The translations under genes and the position numbers were made by a program. Below, piece by piece: positions 46,163 to 55,643 of a stretch of DNA of 64,000 nt. The stretch comes from Hyaloperonospora brassicae (Eukaryota; Oomycota; Peronosporomycetes; Peronosporales; Peronosporaceae). How positions within the stretch are numbered: position 1 is the stretch's first letter; each line of letters starts with the position of its first letter. The notes beneath the pieces are model-generated. The model worked only from the letters and a program-made list of their open reading frames with translations. It made no database searches and had not been told where the DNA came from. The DNA is taken from positions 1-64,000 of the forward strand of contig CANTFL010000334.1 in NCBI GenBank assembly GCA_947650285.1, given 5' to 3'.

Positions 46163-49100
46163 ATGGAGACGGACATGGGGCCGGGACCGCGGCCTACGTC
46201 CGCCCCGTCCTCACCCGCCACAAGCTTTGAACTCCCTGGCGTAGGCGATTCAACCTCTCCCAGGTTGCTATCTCCCTCCCCGAACACGCCCGGAGCTATC
46301 GACGGTGTGGGGACCTGTTCCGGCGGCTCTGATACACCGGAGGTATCTGCGGCAGCGGCGGCGACGACCGACACAGCATCTACCTCCGTCGCTCCATTCG
46401 CTATGTTTCGTGCATTGATCGCGGAGATGAAGGGTTCCACAGGGACTTGTCACATGGACGTATGGAAGACGACACTTTGTGAGCTCTTTGCAGTGGGATA
46501 TTCTAAATTGCCGATACGAGTGGAGGCGCTTCCGCCCCACAAAAAGCGCTTTCCCCAGTTAAAAGACGTGGAAGCGTCTACCCTGTTACGTCTGTTCGAG
46601 CAGGTGTTTATTTCAAACTCGGGCACGTTTAAGGAGTGGCAACGGATCGCTCGGTCTTTGGGTAACGGCGTTCTCACGACAAAATGGGCGTTTACCGAGC
46701 TCATTCGGAAACTATCGAGTCAGCACAAGTGGGCGAAGGCACCGATTCTTAACCACTGGGCGAGCGTGGTACGTCATGGAACAGCTTCCACTGCATCGAC
46801 AGCGGCATCCACTACCACCGAGTACGAAGATTTTATGTTTGACCCTTCCAGGTTTCCGCCGGGGGACATCGAGCATTTAACACAGCTGTGTGCGGATCGC
46901 TCGTCCGCGGGTCGGAAGGTGCAGCTGCGGGAAGGGACTGATCACGAATGGAAAATCATTGTCGGAATAGCGGAAGGGTCCGTGGCGTGTAGACGTATGC
47001 CAGACTTTCTCAGGGCTGTACTGGACAGCAAGGAGCGACTGCGGCTTTACAGTACGGTCCAGGCTCAAGTCGAAGGTCATCTTGTGCTACACCTCGCTCA
47101 CACCCGTGGGATTCCTGTAGGTCGGCAAACGACACGTGCTATCACCGAGTCTATTCTGGAATCTGCTGAAATTGCTAAGGTGAACCTTCAAGAAGTGCAC
47201 AAGCTGCTAGGCTTGACGAAGACCATCAATTATGACCGCTCGACCAAGTCTATCCACTTCTTCTTTTTCTCTCGAAGTGCGGCCATGGGCCTTCAGGACG
47301 TGCGCATTCCATTTCAAGGCCGTGTCTACATGCTTACTAACGAGCACCATCCGGAGCGCGGCTCCGTTTGGAACCGTCAACAAGGTCCGAGTGGAAGGGC
47401 CGGGCTTCTTCGAGCCGAGTACTCGATTATTCTTCATAATCTCACTCGTTTTAATGAAATTGGCCGCGTCGCGGCGTACCTCAAGTCGAAGATACCGACG
47501 GAATTCGACTTTGAAGATATGGATACTAATTGTCCAACATCCCGTACGTCTACTTCGTGGTTGGTCACATTTCGGCTTTCTGGATGTCCCCTCTTTCTGC
47601 AAGGAATCGTTCGTATCCTCTGGTTTGGTACTTCAATCATTCTTCGTCATCCCGACGTGGGTCGTCGCCTACAGTGCCTTCAGTGTGGTAATCTCGGTCA
47701 CCCAGCCTCTCGGTGTCAATTTACGGATGACCAACTCCGGGGAGTAGGCGGCATTGAGGTTACGGAGGGAGACCTCCAAGTCGTGGAGGACCTGGCAAAA
47801 CCTTTCGGCAGTGCCGCCGAGATTCGCACAATGGCGGATCGACGTCTTCAAGTCCAGCGGTCGGCAGATGATGCGGCCCAAGCCGCCGTCACACCCAGCG
47901 GGGTGCCAGTGAGCCCACCGTTAGTATGCGACCTTCCTAATGTAGGTCCCAGTGTGAGGTCTCAATCAATCTACACTCCCGCTCGACCAAACTCTAGTGA
48001 CTCGGTCCCTGCCCCCAAGCCCCCACTTGACCAACCGTGGATAACGAAACCAGTCCGCGGATCCAACAATTTCTGGACCTCTCGTCAGCCCGTCCGTTCC
48101 CCAACACAGCTCAGTTCAGGACGGTTTTCAGTGCTTTCCTCCACGGGTAGATCGAACAACCCAAGCACGGTGTCAGCTACTGAGCCGCTGGTCACTAATC
48201 TGACGGATGCTGACGGCCCGCAAGGGGTGCAAATTCCCCGCCCACCTCTACGATTGTCAACACAGGAACAAACTCGGCGGAAACAGGCGCTATCGCGTGG
48301 AAAGGCGCAGACCCACTCGAGCCCACTGTTGCTGACTTTGAAGAGTCAGGCGCGAGTCACATGTCTGAAGTTACTCAGCCGCATGCATGACGCACCGACG
48401 CACGCCATTTTGTTGGCACCGCGCCCGATAGACGTACCAACAGACTTGAAGGCTCTCATTCCACTACTGGGGTTACAAGAAGCGATTACGCCCGTAACCG
48501 GTAACTGTTTGGCTATGGCTGTCGCTCAAGCACTGGCCGACGCTGCTCTGGACGGGCCTAATGACAAATTGGAACGACTCACGGCTATCATCAAGAAAGG
48601 TGTTCTTTACACCGGATTATTGCACCTCGAGGAGCACTATGCGCACGATCTTCGGGTCGATGCTCTCCGTAAAGTTCAACGGGGTTGGGCGTCCCTGACG
48701 AAACGGGAGTCGGCCAATCAATATCGCTGGTACTTACACGACTATGCCGCAACACCATCGGCGAGAGACTCCGATATTGCCGAAACGGAATGGGGAGGAC
48801 GTGACATCCTTGGGTTAGCGGCCAATTTCCTCAGCCGGGACATCTATGTGCTTCACGAGGAGGCTGCGAATATGGTCAGCCAGGTATGTCACAAATACAG
48901 TCCGTCTGTTGAGACGCGGAATAATAAGGCTGTGGAAACAGTGCGGGAGACTTCATTATCTCTCTCTACGTGCGCAGACGCGATTATAGCTGCGAAACTG
49001 GAGCCTGGAACCGGTCTTCCTCTCGTTCTCTGTCTCTCTGGACGACATTACTCAGCTCTTCTTCATTCCGATCGAGGGGCAGGACTCTCGGACCTGTCGG

Positions 49101-49750
49101 ATTCCCCACTCATTCACGCGAATCTTACAGGGACCTCTCAGCTTGCGTCCGACGCACCCGAAGGGCCTCAAACTCCTACGGGTTCTGTGCCTCCCTCGGG
49201 CGAATCTGGATCGCAACTGCGTCTCTATGACTCCCAGTTCGCTATGCGGTCCAATGTAGCGGATGTCCAGTCTGTCGGCGGTGCGTCTCACGCTTTATTG
49301 TTGGACGGTAGCCCGTCATCTGTTGCGTATCCGCCTCCACCAGTGGAGACACGGAAACGGGCACACGCCTCCTGTGCTGATGATCAACCCACCGAGGACG
49401 CCAGCCTGCGAAAAAAGGCGCTAGCGCCACCCATGTCGGCTGTCGGACATAGCTACGCGCGCGGTCAGCTCGACTTTGAGAACTTGGACGGCCGTATTGA
49501 TCGTGACGACTGGCCGAGTCTTTGGTTATCTTTAATCCCGGAATGGCCACCTTCAGCATTGACGGCTTGTCCGCGTGTCGACAGCACGACCGCGGAGTGG
49601 GTGCTAACAGCTCGACAGGATCCTATCGCACTCCTTCATCATCTCCGGCGATTTGTTTTCCCCTGCGAGCTGCTCGCAAGTCTGGACGTTCAAGTCCTGG
49701 TCCACTTGGCAGCCCGTTGGCGACAGGATAGCCTCCTATCTGGGCTGTAG
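46163..49750 (+). CDS. LINE ORF1 (zinc knuckle, OTU-like domain), truncated
   Basis: The first ATG in frame is at 46163; the frame is open upstream to a GTG at 46133. Numbering from 46133: residues 1-95 are Pro/Ser/Thr-rich. About 95-510 is an unassigned globular region. A CCHC knuckle CLQCGNLGHPASRC lies at 515-528, followed by a Pro/Ser-rich linker. About 770-985 is an OTU-like cysteine protease: GNCLAMAVAQAL (candidate Cys 792), WGGRDILGLAANFLSRDIYV, and LSGRHYSALL (candidate His 972). The knuckle would bind LINE RNA; OTU proteases cleave ubiquitin or polyproteins, but the role here is not known. Residue 1205 is followed by TAG, which is the first triplet of the nested insertion, so the natural C terminus (50564-51007) is cut off. 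Confidence 0.8.
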   Translation: METDMGPGPRPTSAPSSPATSFELPGVGDSTSPRLLSPSPNTPGAIDGVGTCSGGSDTPEVSAAAAATTDTASTSVAPFAMFRALIAEMKGSTGTCHMDVWKTTLCELFAVGYSKLPIRVEALPPHKKRFPQLKDVEASTLLRLFEQVFISNSGTFKEWQRIARSLGNGVLTTKWAFTELIRKLSSQHKWAKAPILNHWASVVRHGTASTASTAASTTTEYEDFMFDPSRFPPGDIEHLTQLCADRSSAGRKVQLREGTDHEWKIIVGIAEGSVACRRMPDFLRAVLDSKERLRLYSTVQAQVEGHLVLHLAHTRGIPVGRQTTRAITESILESAEIAKVNLQEVHKLLGLTKTINYDRSTKSIHFFFFSRSAAMGLQDVRIPFQGRVYMLTNEHHPERGSVWNRQQGPSGRAGLLRAEYSIILHNLTRFNEIGRVAAYLKSKIPTEFDFEDMDTNCPTSRTSTSWLVTFRLSGCPLFLQGIVRILWFGTSIILRHPDVGRRLQCLQCGNLGHPASRCQFTDDQLRGVGGIEVTEGDLQVVEDLAKPFGSAAEIRTMADRRLQVQRSADDAAQAAVTPSGVPVSPPLVCDLPNVGPSVRSQSIYTPARPNSSDSVPAPKPPLDQPWITKPVRGSNNFWTSRQPVRSPTQLSSGRFSVLSSTGRSNNPSTVSATEPLVTNLTDADGPQGVQIPRPPLRLSTQEQTRRKQALSRGKAQTHSSPLLLTLKSQARVTCLKLLSRMHDAPTHAILLAPRPIDVPTDLKALIPLLGLQEAITPVTGNCLAMAVAQALADAALDGPNDKLERLTAIIKKGVLYTGLLHLEEHYAHDLRVDALRKVQRGWASLTKRESANQYRWYLHDYAATPSARDSDIAETEWGGRDILGLAANFLSRDIYVLHEEAANMVSQVCHKYSPSVETRNNKAVETVRETSLSLSTCADAIIAAKLEPGTGLPLVLCLSGRHYSALLHSDRGAGLSDLSDSPLIHANLTGTSQLASDAPEGPQTPTGSVPPSGESGSQLRLYDSQFAMRSNVADVQSVGGASHALLLDGSPSSVAYPPPPVETRKRAHASCADDQPTEDASLRKKALAPPMSAVGHSYARGQLDFENLDGRIDRDDWPSLWLSLIPEWPPSALTACPRVDSTTAEWVLTARQDPIALLHHLRRFVFPCELLASLDVQVLVHLAARWRQDSLLSGL
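49732..49747 (+). repeat. TSD of nested LINE fragment, left
   Basis: CCTCCTATCTGGGCTG, repeated exactly at 50548-50563 on the other side of the inserted fragment. Confidence 0.9.
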
Positions 49751-50547
49751 TCCTGGTTGAAGGCCTATGACGCGCAGGCGGTATCGAATAGTTGGCAGTC
49801 AGCTGCATCAAATCAAACGCCTTCCCAAGTTTGGAAACACGCAAACGGGCTAACGGAGTATCAAGTCTGGACATGCTATCGTATCGCGACAAAGCAGCTA
49901 AATCTATACCATGCCGGTCGCACGCTGGACAACAGTTGTCGTACGGTGCTGCACTGCCGGGGACGCAAAGAGACAGCGGCGCACATTTTCTGGGAGTGCC
50001 CAATCGCGCAAGCGTGTTGGTGTCACTTGATAGGACACTGGACCGGTGGGGGTGCGACGAACGCAGTTCTTTCCACCTTCTTTCAGCACTGCGCCAATCG
50101 CAAAGCCCCGCCCATTCCACGTCAGCTGAGTTTGCGGTTGCAAAGCCGTTTTCAAGATGACTCTGACGCCGCAGCAACAGAATTCGAACGGATCTGGTTC
50201 ATATTAAGCTCCATCTGCCAAGAACATTTGTGGACCGAGCGGAACTCGGCGGTCTTTAGAGGAGCCGTGACTACTCCATCCGCAAGTGTCCAAATGTACT
50301 GGACACGCGGTGTTCGCCAGCTACGGGCAATTGCAATACGCGAGCATCGAGCCGCGGCTACGGCCGTACGAGGGGCCCGACTTCATGCCTGTCTTGAACT
50401 TCCGATTCAAGGGCCCCGTGGACACCCGCCCTACGCGGGTGTCAGCCACGATCCGCTGCCGCGACCGGCGCTCATATCCTGGCTCAGGATTTTTCAGACC
50501 TCTTGTCCACATTAAATATGTCAATAGATGATCATGAAACTCCTCCT
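49748..50547 (+). mobile_element. Nested 5'-truncated copy of the same LINE
   Basis: An 800-bp insertion inside ORF1. It begins at AGTCCTGGTTGAAGG, corresponding to 54823 of the host LINE, and runs to the LINE 3' end (GATCATGAAACTCCTCC). It encodes the last ~250 residues of ORF2 (frame 49757-50515), almost identical to 54832-55589 (differences include QSRF/QCRF and QGPRG/QEPRG). It is flanked by the 16-bp TSD CCTCCTATCTGGGCTG, so it is a genuine insertion with the usual 5' truncation. Confidence 0.9.
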
Positions 50548-50563
50548 CCTCCTATCTGGGCTG

Positions 50564-51007
50564 CACTCATTTCGTACAAAGGTGGCGTCAGCGCCTCTAC
50601 AAGATTGGCTTGGTGGCTGGATTGATCGCGCAACTTCTACAGCCGCTCGGTCAGGCCTATCTCCGCTTATTGATAACGGGGACGACTGGCACAAATTACG
50701 TGAGCTGAAGTACGCTGCGGATGATATTTTAAAACTATGTGATCCGTGCCGCAAGGTTCGGTATAGTCAGCACCTGATATGCGCTCTTCTCTTCGAGCAC
50801 GAGATAGGGGTGCTAACTGAGGGGGTGGCGGTGCCGTCATCACCTGATCTACAAATTCGACGGCATCTGCAGCTTCTAAAGCACAATACCGCCTACAAGT
50901 CTGCCTTCTACCAAGCTGACCGTCAATACGTGGACTGGAGGGCAGTCGAGAGTTTTTTCTACTGTGCTCTGACGCCTGCAGCGGAGACGGCGCTCGTCTG
51001 TTACTAA
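50564..51007 (+). pseudogene. LINE ORF1 C-terminal end, separated
   Basis: After the nested fragment the ORF1 frame resumes exactly at the TSD (HSFRTKVASAPLQDWLGGW) and stays open for 147 codons to TAA at 51005-51007. Insert plus duplicated TSD is 816 bp, a multiple of three, so both halves are in the same frame. Without the insertion ORF1 would be about 1350 residues. The segment is acidic/helical with no recognised domain; the ATG at 50528 lies in the inserted DNA and is probably not used. Confidence 0.8.
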
Positions 51008-51038
51008 AGGCACTTTACGCGATTCGCTGGCAACGCAT

Positions 51039-54000
51039 TTGCGTCAGTACAATCTCGACGACGCGGATGCCTTCGGTAGACACGCATTACTGTCTGAGTG
51101 GTCCGGCAGTGGTACTGAACGATCTCATTTTTTCTCACAGCATCCAAGTACTACCTATATCACACAGAACGTACGTGGGTTTAAAAAAAGTGAACGGATC
51201 GGCTGGATGTCAGCCTGGCGAAGCCGTCCTGCCTGTGCTCGACCTCAAGCGTGGTGCATCCAGGAAACACATGTTAAAACATCCGAGGAAGCTCAAGAGT
51301 TGTGCTCGACCTGGGCACGTATGTGGGGCAAGCACCGAGATGGCGGTCACCCGCCGCTTTCGTACTGGAGCGTAGGGTCGTCTCGTCTTGGGGGAGTGGC
51401 CATTTTGCTTACACCCTCTTCATCTGTGAAGGCTTCACCCTGGCGGCAAGATTTGTGGAATACCAGGACGATCGCTGTCGCATTAGACGATGTGGTCCTC
51501 GTTAATGTGTACGCTCCGTCGCTCAGACCCGAGCGCGAAGCCTACTACGTTTCTCTCGCCCGTTGGAACTTTCCACGGGACAGCTCTATCGTGACAGGTG
51601 ACTTTAACTGCGTCCAAAGCCCTCTCCTCGATCGGCTGGGTCATCATCGGTCGTGCCGACCGGAAAGCCCAAGTCTTCAAGCTCTTCTGGATCTCCACGG
51701 ACTAGAAGATGCTCGGCTCCTTCGCTCCCACGCCGAAGATGAGGAAGCGGACGACTGTGTGGATCATTTTACATACTGGGAGGGGGAATCGGCAAGTCGC
51801 ATTGATCGTTTCTATGTTTCTCAGCGGTGGGCTGATTTGGTGCAGTGGTTAGCCGTCCGAACACCTCCCCAGGCGTCGGACCATCAAGAAGTGGAGTTAC
51901 ACTTACGCGTGCGGCAGCGTCCTACCTCCTCCCTCTACCGACGTCCGGTATCATACCCCATTCAGACACACCAACCCGAACGCGTGCGCTCCGATCTCAT
52001 TGCGGAAATGGATGGGTGGGCGGTATCCCCAACTACGACGGTCAGGCAATGGGATTCAGCTGTGGAAGCATGCAAACAGTGCATCACAACCGTCCGCAAG
52101 CGCGAGCGTCAAAGACGTGCCCGTTTTAAGAAGAGGGTAAGCCGACGCGACCGGCGCCAGCTCTTGACCCGTCCTCAGTGGATCAGCGCTAATATGGAAG
52201 ATCACCGCCTCGAGCATCTCGTTCGATTAGGGCAGAGCCTCGAACGGACCACTGCGCGCCTCCGATGGTCGTTTAAGCGAGTCGCAGATTGGGAGCGCGT
52301 ACAAACAGTTACGAATATCGTTCGCATTCATGGTCCGCCCTTTAGGCGACACCTATCCATTGCTGACAAATTCGCTTCGGAATGGTCACCAGTTCTTAGT
52401 GCCGTGCATCGGGTGGAACCCTTGGCAGCTTTACCAAGAGCGTTGCTTGACTTTGTGTCAGTGCCTGACGATCGCTTGATTTCTCCCGCTGCTAATAATG
52501 GGCTGATGGTTGACGTCACTGAGACTGAAGTCCTTCACGCCATCACCGAGCTTAGCCGTCACAAAGCTTCAGGGCCGGACGGTCTTAACAATGACTTCTA
52601 CAAAGATACGTCCGCTATACTGGCTCCGGCGCTGGTGCACGTGTGCAATCAAATATTGCACGGTTCTCCTATGCCACCTTCCTTTCTAGAAGCGATGATT
52701 ATCCCTCTTCGGAAAAAGGGTGATTCGCCGGACGCACTTGACTACAGGCCGATCTCTCTGCTCCAAACCAGCTACAAAATTTTTGCGAAAGTGCTGGCCT
52801 CCCGACTACAGCGCGTCTTACCTACACTCATCGGGGAATCGCAACAAGGTTTTGTTCGAGGTAGACAAATGCAAAAACTGGTCATGATGATGACTGCCCA
52901 ACTCGCTTCAGCGGAGGAGAGGGCGGATCTATCAGCCGACTTAAGCCGATCTATTCTCTTACTTGACTTTCGCAAGGCGTACGACACTGTGGACCGAGAT
53001 TTTCTATACGCGGCATTACGAAGCTTTCAGTTTGACGAAGTGTTTATTACGCTCGTCACCCGGATGCATACCGGAACAACCGCTCGGTTTCTGGTGAATG
53101 GGGAACTTTCTGAACCAGTTCCTGTCCGGTCCGGAATACGTCAGGGGTGTCCTCTCGCACCGCTTTTATTTCTACTTGTGGTGGAATTACTTGGGCTGGC
53201 TATTCACCAGGCGCCCTCCATCCGGGGTATTCCGGTGCCCGGGGCCTGCGAGGTGGTGCATACATTCTCCGCGTTTGTGGACGACTCCACCATATTCCTT
53301 GAGCATGCCAATCAGTTGGCGCCTGCGTTGGAGCTAGTCTCTAGATTTGGACAACTCTCGGGCCTTCATGCCCAGCCTGCCAAGAGCAAATTGATTTTTT
53401 TAAACACGGCTATCAGGCTACACCAGTATGGTGGCATCTCAGTCTTACAACACAGAGAGACAACGCGATACCTGGGGTACGAAGTGGGGACAGGGGCATT
53501 ATTCGATCGAAACTGGGCGCTTCGGCTTCAGAAAATCCGTCGGCGGCTTCTCACTGCAGCGAAAGTAGCGACTAGTGTGCAAAATCGTGTCCTCATTCTT
53601 AACGCGATCATTTTACCGGCTATCCTGTTCACCGCGGCCGTCTTCGATGTGCCGAGCTGGGCGAGAACGGAGATATCTCGGCTGTACCGCCAATTCCTGT
53701 GGGCGCACGCTTCTGTGCCTGCCGTACGTCGGCACAAAATTAACCCGGGTCTCCTCTTTACGCCCCAGAAGGCAGGCGGGGTTGGTCTGGCCTCGTTCGA
53801 AGTAGCCGTCAAAACTCAGCGGACGAAGCACGCGTTGCGGTGGCTAACGCAGCCGCATGACAAATATTTTACAGCGTGGCGGCGCTGGACATATAGCGTG
53901 GGAGGTTCCACATCGGCTCTCGTCCCGGCGCTCCATCCGTCTGCTTCAACAACGTTTGACATCAGGCGAGGACCTGGTCGTTCCTCTCTGGCGCAGGATC

Positions 54001-55589
54001 TCGAACGGCTCCTAGCACCCTCCCCTGAACAAGTGCTGTCGATTCGGGCCAGATTGGACGCGCATCACGCTCGAATGTCTGTCGGGGCGAGCAGTCAGTG
54101 GGACGGTGACGAATGGTTAATTTCATACCATCAAACGTTTCCTGACCATCCCGCTGTTGCTGATCACCGGATGGATACATTAGCCGCTATCTGGGGCCGC
54201 TTTCACTGGGATGGCAATCCTTGGATTCAAGGGCCAGACGGCAAGCCCCTAGAGCGGGCCAAATATGCCCGGATACCTCCATGTTCACTGCGCAGTCTGT
54301 GCATTCGGCGACTGGGGTCACATGAATTTCAATTTACGTTCCCGTCTCTCGGCGGTACTTCGTCTCGGCATATGCATTGTAAATTACAACGTTGGGCGAC
54401 TTCGATCCTGCTCTCGTCACCCCACCTTGCTGTCGGTGCGGGACCGGTAGAGCCCGGGCTCGTCTTACGTCATCCACCGCCGTTTCGGCGCGCTTATAAA
54501 TGGTCCCGGGTGCGAGCTGATTTAATTGTCGGGTCCTGTCGGGACCCTGTCGAGTCCGCGAACTCGGCGATTCGCCTCCGCCAAGATGCCAATGGAATCC
54601 ATTGGTCGATTGACGGGAATTTACCAGAATTACGGGGGTCGCCTCAGCAAGTGTCTAACTACTGGGAGCATTCGTACCATCGTACCTTGGTGTTTCATGC
54701 CCACCCGGAGCTTCACCGTTTCCCTTGTAGTGTGCCAGAGACGGTGGCCAATGTAGATGTGTGGACAACGCTTATGAAGCAAGCGTTTCACGTTCATAAA
54801 CGCCTTCTGCACCCTGGCCTCCAGTCCTGGTTGAAGGCCTATGACGCGCAGGCGGTATCGAATAGTTGGCAGTCAGCTGCATCAAATCAAACGCCTTCCC
54901 AAGTTTGGAAACACGCAAACGGGCTAACGGAGTATCAAGTCTGGACATGCTATCGTATCGCGACAAAGCAGCTAAATCTATACCATGCCGGTCGCACGCT
55001 GGACAACAGTTGTCGTACGGTGCTGCACTGCCGGGGACGCAAAGAGACAGCGGCGCACATTTTCTGGGAGTGCCCAATCGCGCAAGCGTGTTGGTGTCAC
55101 TTGATAGGACACTGGACCGGTGGGGGTGCGACGAACGCAGTTCTTTCCACCTTCTTTCAGCACTGCGCCAATCGCAAAGCCCCGCCCATTCCACGTCAGC
55201 TGAGTTTGCGGTTGCAATGCCGTTTTCAAGATGACTCTGACGCCGCAGCAACAGAATTCGAACGGATCTGGTTCATATTAAGCTCCATCTGCCAAGAACA
55301 TTTGTGGACCGAGCGGAACTCGGCGGTCTTTAGAGGAGCCGTGACTACTCCATCCGCAAGTGTCCAAATGTACTGGACACGCGGTGTTCGCCAGCTACGG
55401 GCAATTGCAATACGCGAGCATCGAGCCGCGGCTACGGCCGTACGAGGGGCCCGACTTCATGCCTGTCTTGAACTTCCGATTCAAGAGCCCCGTGGACACC
55501 CGCCCTACGCGGGTGTCAGCCACGATCCGCTGCCGCGACCGGCGCTCATATCCTGGCTCAGGATTTTTCAGACCTCTTGTCCACATTAA
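51039..55589 (+). CDS. LINE ORF2: endonuclease-reverse transcriptase
   Basis: 1516 codons without a stop. APE-type endonuclease at about residues 35-290: TYITQNVRGF, CIQETH, VNVYAP, VTGDFNCV, SRIDRFYVS, ASDHQEV. RT at about 500-810: KASGPDGLNNDFYK, PLRKKGDSPDALDYRPISLL, QQGFVRGRQM, LLDFRKAYDTVDRDFL, GIRQGCPLAPLLF and the catalytic box FVDD (second-last Asp at residue 748). A C-terminal zinc finger like that of other LINE RTs: CRGRKETAAHIFWECPIAQACW region. I see no RNase H. The protein nicks target DNA and reverse-transcribes LINE RNA there. The listed start is a TTG: the frame opens at 50973, overlaps the end of ORF1 by 35 nt, and has no ATG before the endonuclease core, so translation probably depends on frameshifting or re-initiation. 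All expected catalytic residues are present. Confidence 0.9.
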   Translation: MRQYNLDDADAFGRHALLSEWSGSGTERSHFFSQHPSTTYITQNVRGFKKSERIGWMSAWRSRPACARPQAWCIQETHVKTSEEAQELCSTWARMWGKHRDGGHPPLSYWSVGSSRLGGVAILLTPSSSVKASPWRQDLWNTRTIAVALDDVVLVNVYAPSLRPEREAYYVSLARWNFPRDSSIVTGDFNCVQSPLLDRLGHHRSCRPESPSLQALLDLHGLEDARLLRSHAEDEEADDCVDHFTYWEGESASRIDRFYVSQRWADLVQWLAVRTPPQASDHQEVELHLRVRQRPTSSLYRRPVSYPIQTHQPERVRSDLIAEMDGWAVSPTTTVRQWDSAVEACKQCITTVRKRERQRRARFKKRVSRRDRRQLLTRPQWISANMEDHRLEHLVRLGQSLERTTARLRWSFKRVADWERVQTVTNIVRIHGPPFRRHLSIADKFASEWSPVLSAVHRVEPLAALPRALLDFVSVPDDRLISPAANNGLMVDVTETEVLHAITELSRHKASGPDGLNNDFYKDTSAILAPALVHVCNQILHGSPMPPSFLEAMIIPLRKKGDSPDALDYRPISLLQTSYKIFAKVLASRLQRVLPTLIGESQQGFVRGRQMQKLVMMMTAQLASAEERADLSADLSRSILLLDFRKAYDTVDRDFLYAALRSFQFDEVFITLVTRMHTGTTARFLVNGELSEPVPVRSGIRQGCPLAPLLFLLVVELLGLAIHQAPSIRGIPVPGACEVVHTFSAFVDDSTIFLEHANQLAPALELVSRFGQLSGLHAQPAKSKLIFLNTAIRLHQYGGISVLQHRETTRYLGYEVGTGALFDRNWALRLQKIRRRLLTAAKVATSVQNRVLILNAIILPAILFTAAVFDVPSWARTEISRLYRQFLWAHASVPAVRRHKINPGLLFTPQKAGGVGLASFEVAVKTQRTKHALRWLTQPHDKYFTAWRRWTYSVGGSTSALVPALHPSASTTFDIRRGPGRSSLAQDLERLLAPSPEQVLSIRARLDAHHARMSVGASSQWDGDEWLISYHQTFPDHPAVADHRMDTLAAIWGRFHWDGNPWIQGPDGKPLERAKYARIPPCSLRSLCIRRLGSHEFQFTFPSLGGTSSRHMHCKLQRWATSILLSSPHLAVGAGPVEPGLVLRHPPPFRRAYKWSRVRADLIVGSCRDPVESANSAIRLRQDANGIHWSIDGNLPELRGSPQQVSNYWEHSYHRTLVFHAHPELHRFPCSVPETVANVDVWTTLMKQAFHVHKRLLHPGLQSWLKAYDAQAVSNSWQSAASNQTPSQVWKHANGLTEYQVWTCYRIATKQLNLYHAGRTLDNSCRTVLHCRGRKETAAHIFWECPIAQACWCHLIGHWTGGGATNAVLSTFFQHCANRKAPPIPRQLSLRLQCRFQDDSDAAATEFERIWFILSSICQEHLWTERNSAVFRGAVTTPSASVQMYWTRGVRQLRAIAIREHRAAATAVRGARLHACLELPIQEPRGHPPYAGVSHDPLPRPALISWLRIFQTSCPH

Positions 55590-55627
55590 ATATGTCAATA
55601 GATGATCATGAAACTCCTCCACTCCTC
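55590..55627 (+). other. LINE 3' leader and tail
   Basis: A 38-bp non-coding end, TATGTCAATAGATGATCATG then AAACTCCTCCACTCCT. There is no poly(A); it ends in CTCCT-type repeats. The nested copy ends in the same way. Confidence 0.7.
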
Positions 55628-55643
55628 CTCATCTCTTTGTTGA
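55628..55643 (+). repeat. 3' TSD of the full-length LINE
   Basis: An exact copy of 45983-45998, marking the 3' boundary of the insertion. Confidence 0.9.

Larger units (their letters stand above)
45999..55627 (+). mobile_element. Near-complete LINE (non-LTR retrotransposon)
   Basis: A plus-strand LINE bounded by a 16-bp TSD. It has a short 5' leader (45999-46162), ORF1 (46163-51007, interrupted by an 800-bp nested insertion at 49748-50547), ORF2 (to 55589) and a ~38-bp 3' leader ending in CTCCTCC-like sequence with no poly(A). ORF2 is intact, with APE endonuclease and reverse transcriptase. ORF1 carries a zinc knuckle and an OTU-like protease domain. I do not assign the clade. Confidence 0.9.

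Noticed and set aside
50528..50563. ATG at 50528 giving a protein with a hydrophobic start (MIMKLLLLLSGL)
   Set aside because: These codons come from the nested LINE tail and the TSD; the following frame is simply the end of ORF1, so this is not a signal peptide.
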